Origin: Bacillota bacterium
Lineage (GTDB): Bacteria; Bacillota; Clostridia; Acetivibrionales; DTU013
DNA: 64,000 nucleotides
Assembly: GCA_023411575.1 (NCBI GenBank)
Contig: JAEYOP010000030.1
Location: 263,876-327,875, forward strand
Direction of reading: 5' to 3'
This document shows positions 17,885 to 26,488 of this stretch, in pieces (positions within the stretch are counted from its first letter, which is position 1; every line of letters begins with the position of its first letter). Under the pieces are notes generated by a model. It was not told the origin of the DNA and searched no databases. It worked only from the letters and a program-made list of their open reading frames with translations. The translations under genes and the position numbers were made by a program.

Positions 17885-19095
17885 GTCCGTTTCCCCCCTT
17901 GGTGTTTTTTCAAAAATCCGATTGCCATGACCCATTTATAGGCCGAAAAATCCCCATTTTTCCTGCTGAACCGGTACAGGATACCGTCCTCTATAATTTC
18001 CAACTGGTTGTTGAATTGAATATTCTCTCCAATTATATCATGCAAATGAAATCGGTGCAGTACATTGCCGGCAAGGCTGTATTCGATCCTGCCGGGATAA
18101 AGGGTCAGGATTCCGCCCTCCTCCTCCGTTTTCAACGTCCCGGTTTTTTGCCCCGTCCGCAGGACGATTTCCCTGTCGGCCAGCAGCGGTTCACCGCGTT
18201 CGGAGGAAATCCGTGCTGCAGCGAGCGCCTCAAGTTGTTCCAACTGCCACAAGTTCCAATCCCGTGCATTGTCAAAATGAAGTTTGGCCCCGTCCGTCTC
18301 CAAAAAGCCGTAGGAATTGTACACCGCATCATAGGAGCAGTTTCCGCACCGCAAATGGCTGCCGTTGGATTTCAGACCTCCTATGGCTCCGCATTCGGGG
18401 CAGGTAAAGAGGAAAAGCTCCAGCTTCTCCGCCGGACGGCGGCCTTTGTAGGGGATCATCCGGCTGCGCTGGTAATCCGTTTCGTCATGGGCCAGGCTTT
18501 CGGAAATGGCACGGTATATTTCGTCGGCGGTCAGGCCTGCGATGTCCTGGGACTCCAAAACCCGGGAAAGCGTCATGGTCAGCCCGCCCTTCCGCGTTGA
18601 GGCCGCCCACCGGGGCATGGAAAGACAGGCGCCCTGGAATACCACTGATACTACGGGGATTTTCAGGGCTTTGATCAGCTTGGCGGTGGCGTAGAGAAGG
18701 GGCAGCGTCCTGCCGTCCCAGTTTCTCCGGCCTTCGGGGAATATGCCCACGATGCCGTCGCTTTTGACCACTTCCAGGATTCCCCGTATGGACTGGGGGT
18801 CCGCCACGTTTTTCGTCTTCGGAATGGCCCCCACAAGCTTCAGGAGTTGCTTGAGCACCGGGCTCCGGAAATAGGCGTCCGAGGTGATGAAGTAAACGGG
18901 GTCCGGAAAGCACATGGAAAGAAGGAAGGGGTCCCAGAAATTCGTGTGGTTGGCAAGGACGATATAAGGCGGTTTAAGGCCTGCCAGCTTTCCGTTCTCG
19001 ATCTTGTAGCCGAACAGGAGCTTCATGTAACCGCCCAGCGTGAGTTTCAGAAATTTATTGAACAGCTTGCCCGCTCTGTATTTTCTCAATTTCAT
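17881..19095 (-). CDS. PlsC-like acyltransferase with C-terminal zinc ribbon
   Basis: About 404 aa from the ATG at 19095, which has GGAG nine bases upstream; a longer form could start at 19155. The acyltransferase motifs are NHTNFWDP (H(x)4D type) and FPEGRR, as in 1-acylglycerol-3-phosphate acyltransferases. The region after about residue 225 is unusual for PlsC: CPECG and CGNC form a four-cysteine zinc-ribbon, followed by a beta-rich domain that may bind lipid or nucleotide. It acts presumably at the inner face of the membrane in phospholipid synthesis. The gene overlaps the GltS-like transporter by 4 bases. Confidence 0.8.
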   Translation of the reverse strand: MKLRKYRAGKLFNKFLKLTLGGYMKLLFGYKIENGKLAGLKPPYIVLANHTNFWDPFLLSMCFPDPVYFITSDAYFRSPVLKQLLKLVGAIPKTKNVADPQSIRGILEVVKSDGIVGIFPEGRRNWDGRTLPLLYATAKLIKALKIPVVSVVFQGACLSMPRWAASTRKGGLTMTLSRVLESQDIAGLTADEIYRAISESLAHDETDYQRSRMIPYKGRRPAEKLELFLFTCPECGAIGGLKSNGSHLRCGNCSYDAVYNSYGFLETDGAKLHFDNARDWNLWQLEQLEALAAARISSERGEPLLADREIVLRTGQKTGTLKTEEEGGILTLYPGRIEYSLAGNVLHRFHLHDIIGENIQFNNQLEIIEDGILYRFSRKNGDFSAYKWVMAIGFLKKHQGGKRT

Positions 19096-19205
19096 GCTTC
19101 GATGCTCCGTTGCTCCCGGGGTTTTTCGCAGAACAACTTTTATAATGGAATTCATTTTATCACAAGCCCGGGGAAACATCCATCCTTATCTAAAAATTAA
19201 CACGA

Positions 19206-19234
19206 TTGCTTTTGGGGTCCGGCTGGTGTAAAAT
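19206..19234 (+). promoter_or_regulatory. Predicted promoter for pyk
   Basis: TTGCTT (19206-19211), exact 17-base spacer, TAAAAT (19229-19234). It implies a leader of about 110 bases before the pyk ATG, which contains the hairpin at 19267. Confidence 0.55.
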
Positions 19235-19266
19235 CAAAGAATATGGATCAGTTACGGCGCATCGTA

Positions 19267-19303
19267 GCGCAAGCCGGCGGCTTCGTCGGTCTTGTGCTTT
19301 TTT
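19267..19303 (+). promoter_or_regulatory. Terminator-like hairpin in the pyk leader (possible attenuator)
   Basis: GCGCAAG-CCGGC pairs with GTCGG-T-CTTGTGC around GGCTTC, about 12 pairs with one bulged T, followed directly by six T residues (19298-19303). It lies between the predicted promoter and the pyk ATG at 19354, so it would stop most transcripts unless something opposes it. Confidence 0.6.
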
Positions 19304-19353
19304 GATGCGCAGGGCGCCCTGGCAAGCGGGGCGAAGGCTTTAGGAGGAAAATC

Positions 19354-21105
19354 ATGAGAAAAACGAAAATCATCTGTACGTTGGGACCTTCTGTTGACAA
19401 TGAAGATATATTGCGCAAATTAATGCTTCTGGGCATGGATGTCGCCCGCATCAACTTCTCCCATGGGACCCACGAAGAGCATAAGAAGAGGGTGGAGACC
19501 TTCAAAAGGGTGAGGGACAGCCTGAAACTCCCCATACCGCTGCTCCTGGACACCAAAGGGCCGGAGATCCGGACCGGAAAATTCGAGACCGGTGAAGTCC
19601 TGCTGAAGGAAGGGGACACCATTACCCTTGTCAATGAGGACATCGTCGGAAACTGCCACAGGGCCACCGTTACTTACAAAGAGCTGTATAAGGACGTAAA
19701 AAAGGGAGGGCGGATCCTGATCAACGACGGGCTGGTGGAGCTCGAGGTCTGCGGCATTGAGGGCACCGACATCACCTGCCGGGTTCTCAACGGCGGCGTC
19801 ATCGGCAACAACAAGGGGATCAACGTTCCCAATGTGGAGATCCATCTGCCGTCGATCACGGAAAAGGATGTTGCGGACATCGTCTTCGGAATCGAAAATG
19901 AATTTGACTTTATCGCCGCCTCCTTTGTGCGCAAGGCCTCCGATGTGATCGAGATCAAGAAGGTGCTGGAAAAGCATGGCGGGCACGGAATAAAGGTCAT
20001 TGCCAAGATTGAGAACCGGGAAGGCATAAAGAATTTTGACGAAATCATCAAGGTGTCGGACGGGATCATGGTGGCCAGGGGCGACCTGGGCGTGGAGATC
20101 CCCGTGCAGGAAGTTCCGGTGGTCCAGAAGCAGCTGATCGAGAAGTGCTACCGGAACGGCAAGCCGGTCATTACGGCCACCCAGATGCTGGACTCGATGA
20201 TCCGCAATCCCAGGCCCACCAGGGCCGAGGCCAGCGACGTGGCAAACGCCATCTATGACGGAACCAGCGTCATCATGCTTTCCGGGGAAACGGCGGCGGG
20301 GAAGTATCCCCTGGAAACCCTCGAAATGATGTGCAGGATAGCGGAGACGGCGGAGAATTCCATGGATTACTGGAAAAGGTTCTCCTCCATGCAGTACGAC
20401 ATGATGGCCAGCGTGACCAACGCCATCAGCCATGCGACCTGTACGACGGCGCAGGACCTGAATGCTTCCGCCATCATCACGGTCACCCAGTCCGGCCATA
20501 CCGCCCGGATGATCTCGCGGTTCCGGCCGGCATGTCCCATTATCGCAACCACCACCGATTCGCGGGTGCTGCGGCAGCTGTCGCTTTCCTGGGGCGTCCT
20601 GCCGTATCTTGTCAAGGAAGCTTCGTCTACGGACGAAATGTTCGACATGGGGGTGGAAAAGGCGCTGGAATCGGGACATGTGAAAAGCGGGGAACTGGTC
20701 GTGATTACGGCCGGCGTGCCGATCGGCGTAAGCGGGACGACCAATATCCTGAAGGTGCATATCGTTGGGAAGGTGCTTGCACAGGGAATGGGCACCGGGA
20801 CGGGTTCCATAACCGGCGAGCTCTGCGTGGCGCGGAGCGTCGTGGAAGCAAAGGAGAAGTTTACGGAAGGGTCCATATTGGTCGTGCCCTATACCAACAA
20901 CGAGATGCTTCCCATTATGAAAATGGCCTCCGCCCTGATCGTGGAGGAGCCAGGAATAGCTTCCCATGCGGCCATTGTCGGCCTGACCCTGGAAATTCCG
21001 GTGGTGGTCGGGGCCGCGAACGCCACCCATATTCTGAAAACCGGCTCCGTGGTGACGGTGGATGCCGACAGGGGCCTGGTCTTTTACGGGACGACGAAAA
21101 GCTGA
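19354..21105 (+). CDS. pyk: Pyruvate kinase with C-terminal PEP-utilizer-like extension
   Basis: 583 aa, about 110 longer than E. coli enzymes and equal to the Bacillus type. The catalytic core starts RKTKIICTLGPS and contains the LLDTKGPEIRTG segment, the catalytic-lysine region KVIAKIENREG, MVARGDLGVEIP and the substrate motif ITATQMLDSMI. The extra C-terminal domain carries EEPGIASHAAIVGLTLEIPV, the histidine-loop motif of PEP-utilizing enzymes. It converts phosphoenolpyruvate and ADP to pyruvate and ATP in glycolysis. RBS TAGGAGGAAA. No pfk neighbour; transcribed alone behind a leader hairpin. Confidence 0.96.
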   Translation: MRKTKIICTLGPSVDNEDILRKLMLLGMDVARINFSHGTHEEHKKRVETFKRVRDSLKLPIPLLLDTKGPEIRTGKFETGEVLLKEGDTITLVNEDIVGNCHRATVTYKELYKDVKKGGRILINDGLVELEVCGIEGTDITCRVLNGGVIGNNKGINVPNVEIHLPSITEKDVADIVFGIENEFDFIAASFVRKASDVIEIKKVLEKHGGHGIKVIAKIENREGIKNFDEIIKVSDGIMVARGDLGVEIPVQEVPVVQKQLIEKCYRNGKPVITATQMLDSMIRNPRPTRAEASDVANAIYDGTSVIMLSGETAAGKYPLETLEMMCRIAETAENSMDYWKRFSSMQYDMMASVTNAISHATCTTAQDLNASAIITVTQSGHTARMISRFRPACPIIATTTDSRVLRQLSLSWGVLPYLVKEASSTDEMFDMGVEKALESGHVKSGELVVITAGVPIGVSGTTNILKVHIVGKVLAQGMGTGTGSITGELCVARSVVEAKEKFTEGSILVVPYTNNEMLPIMKMASALIVEEPGIASHAAIVGLTLEIPVVVGAANATHILKTGSVVTVDADRGLVFYGTTKS

Positions 21106-21107
21106 AG

Positions 21108-21130
21108 GCGGGGGCGATATCCGCCCCCGC
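21108..21130. terminator. GC-rich hairpin between convergent pyk and potD
   Basis: Perfect nine-base arms GCGGGGGCG and CGCCCCCGC with a five-base loop. It has no U-tract on either side, so termination efficiency is doubtful, but the position between two convergent genes fits a shared terminator. Confidence 0.5.
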
Positions 21131-21133
21131 GGA

Positions 21134-22216
21134 TCAGTTGGCTTTCACTTCCGTCCAGATCTTGCTGTATTCCTTGTTGATTTCATCGCCGGGGTATTCG
21201 AAGATTTCGCAGTTCTTCAGGTCCTCGTCCTGCGGATAGGCCGCCCGGTCCGACGTCAGCGCCGGATCCAGCTTTTTCATCACTTCCGTTTGGGGAGTGG
21301 CGTAGCCGATGTATTCCGTATTGTTATAAGCCGCATCTGTACTGCACATGAAGTTGATGAAGGTTTCGGCTTCTTTCTGGTGCTTGCTGGTATTGGGGAT
21401 TACCATGGAATCAAACCAGTAGTTTGTGCCTTCTTTCGGGATCGCATAGGCGAGGTTTTCATTCTCGGACATGCAGTAATAGGCGTCTCCTGACCATACC
21501 ACCGCAAGCGCCGCCCCGTCGCCTATCATCATATCCTTTACTTCATCCACCACATAGGCGTAGACCAGGGGCTTTTGCTCCGTCAGCTTTGCTTTTGCCT
21601 GCTCCAGTTGGGAAAGCTCCTGGGTGTTCATGGAAAAACCGAGCATTTTCAGGGTGATTCCGATGCTGTCCCGTTCGCTGTCCGGCATGAGGATTTGCTT
21701 GTTGTATTTTTTATCCCATAGGATCTTCCAACTGTCCACCGGGTCCGAAACCATGGTCTTGTTGTACAGGATTCCCACCGTGCCCCACATATAAGGAACG
21801 GAATATTCGTTGTTCGGATCATAGGACAGGTTTTTGAACCGGTCGCCGATGTATTTGTAATTGGGGATATTGTTCAGGTTGATTTTATTCAGCATGCCCT
21901 CGTCCTTCATCCGCTTGATCATGTAGTCCGAAGGAATGGCCACGTCATACGCCGAGCCGCCGGTCTTGATCTTCACATACATGTCCTCGTTGGTGGTGAA
22001 GGTTTCATAATTCACCCTGATGTCGGGATAGGCCGCTTCGAAATCGGCAATAGTACTCTCGCCGATATACTCGCCCCAGTTGAATACATTGATCGTGACC
22101 TGGCCGTCCGAAGCGGTACCGCCGCCCGAGGCCGTTGCCGGACCGCCGCATGCGGCCAGTGCGAATGCGCAGACAGCCAGTGCGGCAAAAACAACGAAGC
22201 TTTTTTTCATTTTCAT
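21134..22216 (-). CDS. potD: Spermidine/putrescine ABC transporter, substrate-binding lipoprotein
   Basis: 360 aa. The signal peptide ends in a lipobox (ALAAC, Cys23), then a Gly/Ser-rich linker and the mature PotD fold. Diagnostic segments are INVFNWGEYIGESTI near the start, YSVPYMWGTVGILYN in the middle and YEYPGDEINKEYSKIW-like residues at the end. It captures polyamines outside the membrane and delivers them to PotBC. It is the last gene of the potABCD operon, in the usual order, 30 bases after potC. RBS AAGGGGG. Confidence 0.92.
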   Translation of the reverse strand: MKMKKSFVVFAALAVCAFALAACGGPATASGGGTASDGQVTINVFNWGEYIGESTIADFEAAYPDIRVNYETFTTNEDMYVKIKTGGSAYDVAIPSDYMIKRMKDEGMLNKINLNNIPNYKYIGDRFKNLSYDPNNEYSVPYMWGTVGILYNKTMVSDPVDSWKILWDKKYNKQILMPDSERDSIGITLKMLGFSMNTQELSQLEQAKAKLTEQKPLVYAYVVDEVKDMMIGDGAALAVVWSGDAYYCMSENENLAYAIPKEGTNYWFDSMVIPNTSKHQKEAETFINFMCSTDAAYNNTEYIGYATPQTEVMKKLDPALTSDRAAYPQDEDLKNCEIFEYPGDEINKEYSKIWTEVKAN

Positions 22217-22246
22217 TTTATTTCCCCCTTTAAATGCTGCAAACAG

Positions 22247-23059
22247 CTATATCAAATTACTCAGTTTGGCGGTTTCCTTGGCGCCCCCGCCCGGGTTCGG
22301 GCCGGAGGACCTTCTATTTATGATCAGCAGCAGTCCGAGCACCGTAATGAACATGATGGTGGACAATGCGTTTATTTTCGGATTGATCCCGCGCCTTGCC
22401 ATGGAGTAGATCGTGATGGAAAGGGTGGAGACCCCGGAACCCGTTGTAAAGAAGCTGACGATGAAATCGTCCAGGGACAGGGTGAACGCCAGCAGGAAGC
22501 CCGTGATGACCCCCGGCATGATCTCGGGCAGGATTACCTTGCGGAATGCGAGCAAAGGCGTTGCGCCCAGGTCGAGGGCCGCTTCCCTGAGGTTGTTGTT
22601 CAGCTGCTTGAGCTTGGGCAGCACCGACAGGATCACATAGGGCACATTGAAGCTGATATGCGCCAGCAAAAGCGTCAGGAACCCAAGCTTGAGGTTCACG
22701 AAGATAAACAGGATCATCAGGGAAATGCCGGTCACGATATCGGGATTCAACACCGGCAAATAGGTCAGGTTCATGATCAGGGACTTTTTAAGCTTGCCCA
22801 TATTGTGAATGCCCACCGCAGTGGCAGTGCCCATGACCGTTGCGATCAAGGAAGCCGACAGGGCCACGGCCAGCGTGTAATACAGCGAGGACATGATCTG
22901 CGTGTCCCGGAACAGCTCGCCGTACCACTTCAGCGTGAAGCCGTCCCAGTGCGCCCTGGATTTGGAGTTGTTGAACGAATAAATGATCAGGACGAAAACC
23001 GGCGCGTACAGGAAAGCGAACATGAGAAACAAATAGGCCTTCTTGACGGTTTTTTTCAA
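22247..23059 (-). CDS. potC: Spermidine/putrescine ABC transporter permease PotC
   Basis: 270 aa with six membrane helices and the permease EAA loop (LREAALDLGATPLLAFRKVI). It forms the inner-membrane channel with PotB. The start is a TTG at 23057-23059 overlapping the potB stop (TTGA), justified by GGAGGTGG eight bases upstream. A slightly Gly/Pro-rich C-terminal tail follows the last helix. Confidence 0.92.
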   Translation of the reverse strand: MKKTVKKAYLFLMFAFLYAPVFVLIIYSFNNSKSRAHWDGFTLKWYGELFRDTQIMSSLYYTLAVALSASLIATVMGTATAVGIHNMGKLKKSLIMNLTYLPVLNPDIVTGISLMILFIFVNLKLGFLTLLLAHISFNVPYVILSVLPKLKQLNNNLREAALDLGATPLLAFRKVILPEIMPGVITGFLLAFTLSLDDFIVSFFTTGSGVSTLSITIYSMARRGINPKINALSTIMFITVLGLLLIINRRSSGPNPGGGAKETAKLSNLI

Positions 23060-23880
23060 AACAGCCCACCTCCCGCCTCTTCTTTGTCATACCGGGACAT
23101 GATCCCCATGCTGGCCAGGATCAGGAGCATCATGATAATGGAAACGGCGGAACCGAAATTCCAGTCGTAAACCCGCATGAACTGGTCTTCGATGAGGTTT
23201 CCGATCAGGGTGTACTGGCTGCCGCCGAGGAGCTTGGAAATGACAAAGGTGGTTACGGCCGGCATGAACACCATGGTGATCCCCGAAACGACTCCGGGCA
23301 TGCTCAGGGGAAAGGTGATCCTCCGGAAAACGGTGAGGGAATCGGAGCCCAGATCTTCCGCCGCCTCAACCAGGCTGGAGTCGATCTTGCTCATGACCGA
23401 GAAGATCGGCAGGACCATAAACGGCAGGAAGTTGTAGACCATGCCCAGTACCACCGCCGAATCGGTGTACAGGATGTTCAGCTGGGGAAGCCCCAGGGCG
23501 CCGAGAAAGGTGTTGACCAGGCCCTTGCGCTCCAGCAGCGTCATCCACGCGTAGGTCCGCAGCAGGAAATTCATCCACATGGGGATGACGAAAAGCAGCA
23601 CCATCAGGTTTTTCCGGCTCAAATCCTTGCTGGCCAGGATCATGGCCACAGGGTATCCGAGAATGAGGCAGATGAACGTGCTGATCAGCGCCAGGGCGAC
23701 AGAACGTACCAATACCTTGATATAAATGGGCTGCATGAATTTTTCAAAGTTTTCCGGCGAAAGCACCTTGCCGGAATCGGTGCTGACGGTGACGCTGTAA
23801 TACAGTACGAGGACCAGCGGCACCAGAATGAAGATCAGCATCCAGACCACGTATGGGTACGATGTCCATCCTTTTTTCAT
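23056..23880 (-). CDS. potB: Spermidine/putrescine ABC transporter permease PotB
   Basis: 274 aa from the ATG at 23880. Six membrane helices and an EAA-type loop (LVEAAEDLGSDSLTVFRRI). The N-terminus MKKGWTSYPYVVWMLIF is a typical first helix of this family. The start overlaps the potA stop by four bases (ATGA), so A, B and C are translationally coupled. An upstream in-frame extension to 24048 exists but runs through potA and is not used. Confidence 0.92.
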   Translation of the reverse strand: MKKGWTSYPYVVWMLIFILVPLVLVLYYSVTVSTDSGKVLSPENFEKFMQPIYIKVLVRSVALALISTFICLILGYPVAMILASKDLSRKNLMVLLFVIPMWMNFLLRTYAWMTLLERKGLVNTFLGALGLPQLNILYTDSAVVLGMVYNFLPFMVLPIFSVMSKIDSSLVEAAEDLGSDSLTVFRRITFPLSMPGVVSGITMVFMPAVTTFVISKLLGGSQYTLIGNLIEDQFMRVYDWNFGSAVSIIMMLLILASMGIMSRYDKEEAGGGLF

Positions 23881-24926
23881 GTTGGCTGCACCTTTTTCAT
23901 TATTTGTATATCGTAGGGCTGTATCTTCAGCCCCACCTTCGAATCCACCGGTTCCATGGCCGTGCTGTGGACGATCCAGCTGTAGCCGTTTTCCCCGACG
24001 ACCTGCATTTCGTAATGGACGCCCTTGAAGGTGACCGATTTGACCCATCCCTGCAGCAGGTTTTCATTTTCGTGCATCAGCCGGATGTCCTCGGGCCGGA
24101 TGACGACATCCACATTTTCATTGGGGCCGAAGCCTTTATCAACGCAGTCGAATTCGCGGTTTGCGAATACCACCCGGAAATCCTGGACCATGACGCCGTC
24201 AATGATGTTGCTTTCTCCTATGAAATCCGCCACAAAGGCGTTTTTTGGCTCGTTGTAGATGTCCTGCGGAGTTCCGATCTGCTGGATCGTTCCCTGCTGC
24301 ATGACGACGATGGTGTCCGACATGGTGAGGGCCTCCTCCTGGTCGTGGGTGACGTAGATGAAGGTGATGCCAAGCCGCTTCTGGATGTTTTTCAGCTCCG
24401 ACTGCATCTCCTTCCGGAGCTTCAGGTCCAGCGCCCCGAGGGGCTCGTCCAGCAGGAGCACCTCCGGCTCGTTCACCAGCGCCCGGGCGATGGCGATCCG
24501 CTGCTGCTGGCCTCCGCTGAGGGTGTCCACGGTCCTTTTTTCAAAACCGGAAAGGTTGACCATGGCCAGCATTTCGCCCACCTTTTCCCGGAGGACATTT
24601 TTGTCCGTCTTTTTTATTTTCAGCCCGAAGGCGATGTTCTCGAAAACGTTCATATGGGGGAAGAGGGCGTATTTCTGGAATACGGTGTTGACCTTCCTTT
24701 TGTAAGGAGGAACGCCGTTGATGTTTACGCCCTCGAACAGAACGGAGCCCGAGGTGGGGGTCTCAAAGCCGCCTATGAGCCGCAGCGTCGTTGTCTTGCC
24801 GCAGCCGCTGGGCCCCAGGAGGGTGATGAATTCGTTCTGCCGTATGTAAAGGTTGATTCCCTTAAGGGCTTCATGTCCGTCGTATTCTTTTGTCAGATCG
24901 ACCAGTTCGATAATATGGTTGGACAT
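23877..24926 (-). CDS. potA: Spermidine/putrescine ABC transporter ATPase PotA
   Basis: 349 aa. Walker A is LLGPSGCGKTT, the ABC signature LSGGQQQRIAIARAL, and Walker B EVLLLDEPLGALD with the switch histidine in YVTHDQEEA. The C-terminal 110 residues form the regulatory TOBE-like domain (VVIRPEDIRL). It powers polyamine import. The ATG at 24926 has AGGAG seven or so bases upstream; it begins 38 bases after the regulator gene. First transporter gene of the operon. Confidence 0.95.
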   Translation of the reverse strand: MSNHIIELVDLTKEYDGHEALKGINLYIRQNEFITLLGPSGCGKTTTLRLIGGFETPTSGSVLFEGVNINGVPPYKRKVNTVFQKYALFPHMNVFENIAFGLKIKKTDKNVLREKVGEMLAMVNLSGFEKRTVDTLSGGQQQRIAIARALVNEPEVLLLDEPLGALDLKLRKEMQSELKNIQKRLGITFIYVTHDQEEALTMSDTIVVMQQGTIQQIGTPQDIYNEPKNAFVADFIGESNIIDGVMVQDFRVVFANREFDCVDKGFGPNENVDVVIRPEDIRLMHENENLLQGWVKSVTFKGVHYEMQVVGENGYSWIVHSTAMEPVDSKVGLKIQPYDIQIMKKVQPT

Positions 24927-24964
24927 ATCCTTCGCTCCTTCTTTCTGTGTTTCGCAGCCGGCCC

Positions 24965-25504
24965 TTAAAAGCTCGGAGGGGTCGAAACCCATAAAACCCT
25001 TGCGGCGGTCTTGCCCGCATTCGATATGTAATGTACGGCGTTGGGCCTGAAATAAAAGCTCTCATCCTTTTTGACCCGGTATTTTTTGTTTCCCAGGTGA
25101 ATGTGGATGCTGCCGGAAAGGAGGTAGCCGAATTCCTCCCCGTCGTGGGGATCGTCGATTTCCGAAGCGCCGCCCTCGGCCAGCACCATCAGGATGGGCT
25201 CCATGCGGTTCTTCTGCGAATCCGGCACGATCCAGTGGAGCTCGTTCTTCCGTTCGCCGTCCTCCTTGACGAATACGTCCTCTTTGCTAAAAACGATTTT
25301 TTCATCCACCGCTTCATTGAAGAAGTCCTTCAGGTTCGAACCGAGGCACTGGAGCAGGTCCACCAGGGTTGCGATGGACGGGGAGGTCAGATCCCGTTCG
25401 ATCTGGGATATGAAGCCCTTCGACAGCTCGCTCCGGTTGGCAAGCTCCTCCTGGGTCAACCCGTTCTTGACCCGGAGCATTTTGATTTTATTGCCGATTT
25501 TCAT
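24965..25504 (-). CDS. XRE-family regulator with cupin domain (PuuR-like)
   Basis: 179 aa. The N-terminal helix-turn-helix is KIKMLRVKNGLTQEELANRS followed by KGFISQIERDLTSPSIATL. A C-terminal cupin barrel has HDGEEFGYLLSGSIHIHLG and a YYRPNAVHYISN-like metal/ligand region (here FYFRPNAVHYISN). Such XRE-cupin proteins sense a small ligand and often control polyamine or amino-acid genes. It is the first gene of the potABCD operon, which points to polyamine-responsive autoregulation. ATG at 25504 behind GGCAGGTGG. Confidence 0.9.
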   Translation of the reverse strand: MKIGNKIKMLRVKNGLTQEELANRSELSKGFISQIERDLTSPSIATLVDLLQCLGSNLKDFFNEAVDEKIVFSKEDVFVKEDGERKNELHWIVPDSQKNRMEPILMVLAEGGASEIDDPHDGEEFGYLLSGSIHIHLGNKKYRVKKDESFYFRPNAVHYISNAGKTAARVLWVSTPPSF

Positions 25505-25563
25505 GTTCCACCTGCCCAGGAACAACCGAAAAATTATTTTCCGCTTGTTCCTTGCTCAAAATA

Positions 25564-25591
25564 CTAAACATTTTGTTTAGAAACACTAAAC
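25564..25591. promoter_or_regulatory. Palindromic operator candidate for the XRE-cupin regulator
   Basis: CTAAACA-TTT-TGTTTAG (25564-25580) is a perfect 17-base palindrome, and a third half-site CTAAAC (25586-25591) follows at a five-base spacing. The cluster sits about 8-35 bases downstream of the predicted transcription start, an ideal place for repression. Confidence 0.65.
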
Positions 25592-25605
25592 TTACAAAAC
25601 AATTT

Positions 25606-25635
25606 ATTATAAACATAATGACCGTTTATTGTCAA
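25606..25635 (-). promoter_or_regulatory. Predicted sigma-A promoter of regulator-potABCD operon
   Basis: Read on the minus strand: TTGACA (25635-25630), 18-base spacer, TATAAT (25611-25606). Both hexamers are perfect consensus. Confidence 0.75.
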
Positions 25636-25670
25636 TATTTACGATATAAAACTGAAAGTTGTCGAAAGCG

Positions 25671-26384
25671 TCATTCTGCAAGGAGCCGGCGGGCTTTTTC
25701 GATGCTTTGGCCGTCCGGCGGGGAAACGCCGGCAAGAGGGTATTCCAGGCCGAGTTGCTCCCATTTGTACGAGCCCATGGAATGGTAGGGGAGAACCTCG
25801 ACCTTTTGTACGTTCCGGAGCGTTCGGATAAAAGCGGCCGCCGCCTTCAAATCCTCCTCCGAATCCGTATATCCCGGAACCAGCACATAGCGGATCCAGA
25901 CCGGGATGCCCAGATCGGACAGCCGCCGCGCAAATGCGGCGGGCTTTTCCCGGCCGACGCCGGTGATTTCCCGATGGGCTTCGTCGCAGGCATGCTTGAT
26001 ATCGAGCAGCACAAGGTCGGTGCAGGACAGCAGCCCGTCCAGGTTGTCGGGCCCGGAAAAGCCGCTGGTGTCCAGGGCGGTGTGGATGCCGCTTTCACGG
26101 CACCTGCGGAACAGCTCCGCCACAAAGGAAGGCTGCAGCAGCGGTTCGCCGCCGGAAACCGTGACGCCGCCGCCGGAAAACTTCATATAGCCCGTATACC
26201 TGGAGATTTCCCTCATTACTTCGTCCACCGTATATTCGCGGCCGCCGAGGGGTTCCCACGTATCCCGGTTGTGGCAGTAAAGGCAGCGGAGCGGGCAGCC
26301 CTGCAGGAACGCCACAAAACGGATGCCGGGTCCGTCCAGCGTCCCGAAGGTTTCAAAGGAATGGATGCGGCCGGTTCGGTCCAA
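25671..26384 (-). CDS. pflA: Pyruvate formate-lyase activating enzyme (radical SAM)
   Basis: 237 aa, the usual length. The iron-sulfur motif CPLRCLYC (CxxxCxxC) follows the family start GRIHSFETFGTLDGPGIRFV, and SGGGVTVSGGEPLLQ is the SAM-binding GGE motif. The enzyme makes the glycyl radical of pyruvate formate-lyase using a 4Fe-4S cluster and S-adenosylmethionine. TTG start at 26384 behind GGAGGT. No pflB is adjacent, so the lyase must be elsewhere. A related glycyl-radical enzyme could be the partner, but the sequence is closest to PflA proper. Confidence 0.9.
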   Translation of the reverse strand: MDRTGRIHSFETFGTLDGPGIRFVAFLQGCPLRCLYCHNRDTWEPLGGREYTVDEVMREISRYTGYMKFSGGGVTVSGGEPLLQPSFVAELFRRCRESGIHTALDTSGFSGPDNLDGLLSCTDLVLLDIKHACDEAHREITGVGREKPAAFARRLSDLGIPVWIRYVLVPGYTDSEEDLKAAAAFIRTLRNVQKVEVLPYHSMGSYKWEQLGLEYPLAGVSPPDGQSIEKARRLLAE

Positions 26385-26401
26385 TTCGGTTTACCTCCGA
26401 C

Positions 26402-26432
26402 AAAAAATAGGGAATGAAAGGTTTTTCATTCC
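26402..26432 (-). terminator. Rho-independent terminator after the small unknown gene
   Basis: On the minus strand, GGAATGAAA and TTTCATTCC arms (26411-26432) are followed by CTATTTTTT. It lies between the gene at 26489 and pflA and separates the two units. Confidence 0.75.
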
Positions 26433-26488
26433 TAGTACCATACTGGTATTATGCTGCCGGAACGTCTGAAAATCAAGAGGATAATGTT

